Assembly: GCA_009379955.1 (NCBI GenBank)
Contig: WHST01000030.1
Coordinates: 1 to 56,995, forward strand
DNA from: Streptosporangiales bacterium
GTDB lineage: Bacteria > Actinomycetota > Actinomycetes > Streptosporangiales > WHST01
DNA length: 56,995 nt
Direction: 5' to 3'
Shown here: one piece after another, positions 54,792 through 56,995 of the stretch
How positions within the stretch are numbered: position 1 is the stretch's first letter
Layout of the letters: every line of letters starts with the position of its first letter
Position numbers and translations under genes: made by a program
The notes under the pieces: model-generated
What the model saw: only the letters and a program-made list of their open reading frames with translations
Databases searched by the model: none
Told to the model about the DNA's origin: nothing

Positions 54792-56648
54792 TCAGCTCTC
54801 CACCTGGGCGACGTCGCGGACCGCCCCCGTCGACGCGGACGTGGTCAACGCAGCGTAGGCGCGCAGCGCCGCCGTCACCGGGCGATCACGGTCACGCGGG
54901 CGGTAGCCGCCGAGCTCGGCGAGCAGCCGCTCGCGCCTGCGGTCGAGCTCCGCGGCGTCGACGTCGAGAGCGACCCGGCGTCGCGGGATGTCGAACGTGA
55001 TCAGGTCCCCGTCGTGGACGAGCGCGATGACGCCGCCCGCCGCGGCCTCGGGCGACACGTGTCCGAACGACAGGCCCGAGGTACCGCCGGAGAAGCGGCC
55101 GTCGGTGACGAGGGCGCACGTCTTGCCGAGCCCACGGCCCTTGAGGAACGCCGTCGGGTAGAGCATCTCCTGCATCCCTGGCCCGCCACGCGGCCCCTCG
55201 TACCTGATGACCACCACGTCGCCAGGCTCGATCCGGCCACCGAGGATGCCCTCGACCGCGGCGTCCTGGCTCTCGAACACCTTCGCCGGCCCGGTGAACG
55301 TGAGCAGCGACTCGTCGACGCCCGCGGTCTTCACGACGCAGCCGTCCTCGGCGAAGTCGCCCCACAGCACCGCGAGACCGCCGTCGGCGGAGTACGCGTG
55401 CGCGACGTCGCGGATGCACCCGTTCTCGGCATCGAGGTCGAGCGACCCCCACCTGACGTCCTGGCTCATGCCCTCCGTCGTCCGCACACCGGCCGGCGCG
55501 GCGTGGAACAGCTCGACGGCCTCGGGCGCCGGCTCCTCGGCCCGGACGTCCCAGCGGTCGAGGTACTCCCCCAGCGACGCGCCGTGCACGGTGTGCACCT
55601 TGTCGTGCAGCACGCCTGCGCGACGCAGCTCACCCAGGATCGCCGGGATGCCACCCGCCCGATGGACGTCCTCGATGTGGTACTTCTGCGAGTTGGGCGC
55701 GACCTTGCACACGCACGGCACGCGACGCGACACCTCGTCGATGTCGGGCAACGCGTAGTGGACGCCCGCCTCGTGCGCGGCGGCGAGCAGGTGCAGCACC
55801 GTGTTCGTCGACCCGCCCATGGCGACGTCGAGGGCCATCGCATTGTCGAACGCCTCACGCGTGGCGATCGCCCGCGGAAGCACGGTCGCGTCGTCGTCCT
55901 CGTAGTAGCGCCGCGCCAGCGACACGACGGTACGCCCGGCGTCCTCGTACAGCGCGCGTCGCGCGACATGGGTGGCGAGCGTCGTGCCGTTGCCCGGCAG
56001 CGCCAGCCCGAGCGCCTCGGTGAGGCAGTTCATCGAGTTCGCGGTGAACATTCCGGAGCACGACCCGCACGTCGGACACGCCGACTCCTCGATACGCCGC
56101 AGGTCGGAGTCGCTGACCTCGGCATCGGCCGACGCCGACATCGCGTCGACCAGGTCGAGCTTGTGCGTGGCACGACCGTTCACGGTGACGGTCTTGCCCG
56201 CCTCCATCGGCCCGCCGGACACGAACACGGTCGGGACGTCGAGCCGCATGGCCGCGATGAGCATGCCCGGCGTGATCTTGTCGCAGTTCGAGATACACAC
56301 CAGGGCGTCCGCGCAATGCGCATTGACCATGTACTCGACCGCGTCGGCGATCACCTCCCGACTGGGCAGGGAGTACAGCATGCCGCCGTGCCCCATGGCG
56401 ATCCCGTCGTCGACCGCGATCGTATGGAACTCCCGCGGCACGCCGCCCGCCTCACGCACCGCACCGGCGACGACCTCGCCGACCGCCTGCAGGTGCACGT
56501 GACCGGGCACGAACTGTGTGTAGCTGTTGGCGATCGCGACGATCGGACGGTCGAAGTCGTCGTCCGTCATGCCGGTCGCGCGCCACAGCGCACGCGCGCC
56601 TGCCATGTTGCGTCCATGCGTCACCGTGCGGGAGCGGAGCGGGGGCAA
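54792..56648 (-). CDS. ilvD: dihydroxy-acid dehydratase
   Basis: 618 aa, third step of valine and isoleucine synthesis. TTG 56648, preceded by AAGGGA, gives [20 protein letters not shown], which matches the N terminus of the 616-aa E. coli enzyme. Fe-S and substrate motifs: [30 protein letters not shown] and [26 protein letters not shown], and the C-terminal [20 protein letters not shown]. The Cys spacing and length point to the [4Fe-4S] type. Confidence 0.95.
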   Translation of the reverse strand: MPPLRSRTVTHGRNMAGARALWRATGMTDDDFDRPIVAIANSYTQFVPGHVHLQAVGEVVAGAVREAGGVPREFHTIAVDDGIAMGHGGMLYSLPSREVIADAVEYMVNAHCADALVCISNCDKITPGMLIAAMRLDVPTVFVSGGPMEAGKTVTVNGRATHKLDLVDAMSASADAEVSDSDLRRIEESACPTCGSCSGMFTANSMNCLTEALGLALPGNGTTLATHVARRALYEDAGRTVVSLARRYYEDDDATVLPRAIATREAFDNAMALDVAMGGSTNTVLHLLAAAHEAGVHYALPDIDEVSRRVPCVCKVAPNSQKYHIEDVHRAGGIPAILGELRRAGVLHDKVHTVHGASLGEYLDRWDVRAEEPAPEAVELFHAAPAGVRTTEGMSQDVRWGSLDLDAENGCIRDVAHAYSADGGLAVLWGDFAEDGCVVKTAGVDESLLTFTGPAKVFESQDAAVEGILGGRIEPGDVVVIRYEGPRGGPGMQEMLYPTAFLKGRGLGKTCALVTDGRFSGGTSGLSFGHVSPEAAAGGVIALVHDGDLITFDIPRRRVALDVDAAELDRRRERLLAELGGYRPRDRDRPVTAALRAYAALTTSASTGAVRDVAQVES

Positions 56649-56784
56649 GGTCGTTCCCTTCTGACGTTGACCGGACCCTGAGACGCCATTCTCGCACTCC
56701 GGATGATCGGGAGCCGTTGACGATCCCCGCAAGACCGGCAGCCCGACGTACGCGGACTCCGACAACACGAGCGGTGGCACCGCG

Positions 56785-56907
56785 TCAGGTGTCGCCATAG
56801 TCGTGGGGATGTTGGGTGTACTCGCGGCCCGCGGGTGAGGTCCAGGTGACCGATCCGTCGGGGTGGGCCTTCAGGGACCAGCCGGTGTTCTCGTCTTTGA
56901 GCCGGTG
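56785..56907 (-). pseudogene. 3' exon of an HNH endonuclease (13E12/DUF222 type) gene split by a group II intron
   Basis: The last 40 codons read [20 protein letters not shown] and [29 protein letters not shown] is a C-terminal pattern of actinobacterial HNH proteins with DUF222. The sequence just upstream on the coding strand is intron DNA, so this is a 3' exon and its remainder lies right of the window. Splicing could restore the gene. Confidence 0.6.
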
Positions 56908-56995
56908 GTGAGTCGGCGGCGGGAGTTGCACCCGCCGCCGCTCGTAGAACCGTGCGTGACACTCTCGCGTCACACGGCTCCCGTCGTCGAGCCGC
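56908..56995 (-). mobile_element. 3' end of a group II intron (domains V and VI)
   Basis: On the minus strand, positions 56980-56947 are a 34-nt domain V. It begins GAGCCGTGTGACGC with the AGC triad, has a GAGA tetraloop, a two-base CG bulge, and ends CACGGTTC paired to the 5' strand. Domain VI follows: GAGCGGCGGCGGG pairs with CCCGCCGCCG and CUC around a bulged A at 56913, the expected branch point. An intron end in AC follows about 5 nt later. The intron-encoded reverse transcriptase should lie right of the window. Confidence 0.85.

Overview
The window is high-GC, densely packed chromosomal DNA from an actinomycete. The evidence is the complete GlgE (maltosyl-phosphate) alpha-glucan pathway, an IcmA-type B12 mutase, a SAV_915-family protein, a KdpF plus extra small membrane ORF ahead of kdpA, and an HNH/13E12-type fragment. 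No tRNA, rRNA, CRISPR array or prophage was seen. The genus cannot be named from this stretch.

Layout. 1-134: start of an IS982-like transposase running off the left edge. 135-10194: glgP, diverging from the translationally linked glgE-treS-mak-glgB. 10192-11060: a MITE-like inverted-repeat element whose end supplies the glgB stop codon, a decayed transposase and a large hairpin. 11296-16844: AraC regulator, RibD/DHFR-like reductase, a glutaredoxin-DinB fusion with an in-frame TGA at the first active-site cysteine, an isopropylmalate/tartrate-type dehydrogenase, an aminobutyraldehyde-type dehydrogenase and a secreted Excalibur protein. 16952-17170: four hairpins. 17181-24168: an ATP-grasp/two-esterase operon, a YbbN-like thioredoxin, isobutyryl-CoA mutase large subunit and an APC permease.

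24326-32781 is one eight-gene minus-strand unit: GntR, aldehyde dehydrogenase, a full ECF transporter (YkoE-like S component, double ATPase, T component), cupin, ACMSD-like amidohydrolase and a flavin hydroxylase resembling 2,6-dihydroxypyridine 3-monooxygenase. It looks like an ECF importer coupled to breakdown of an N-heteroaromatic compound. 32864-37599 is the kdpFABC potassium pump with a KdpE-like operator. 37609-42182 is a tripartite tricarboxylate transporter with an MmgE/PrpD enzyme. 42328-44901 is kdpD broken by three frameshifts. The intact kdpE lies far away at 51578, and a second copy of the putative KdpE operator sits at 47236 before a small membrane protein.

44920-47041 is a translationally coupled SAV_915/Lrp/lysA operon. 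47736-51513 is a TPP-riboswitch-controlled ykoFEDC importer for hydroxymethylpyrimidine or thiamine. The right end has a secreted protein, a small LuxR-type HTH protein, a methyltransferase, a MarR regulator, ilvD, and the 3' end of a group II intron inserted in an HNH endonuclease gene.

The most notable single item is the glutaredoxin-DinB gene at 12937-13701. TGA stands exactly where the first Cys of the CxxC motif belongs, a strong hairpin starts nine bases after it, and the frame is intact on both sides. This is the pattern of an unannotated selenoprotein.
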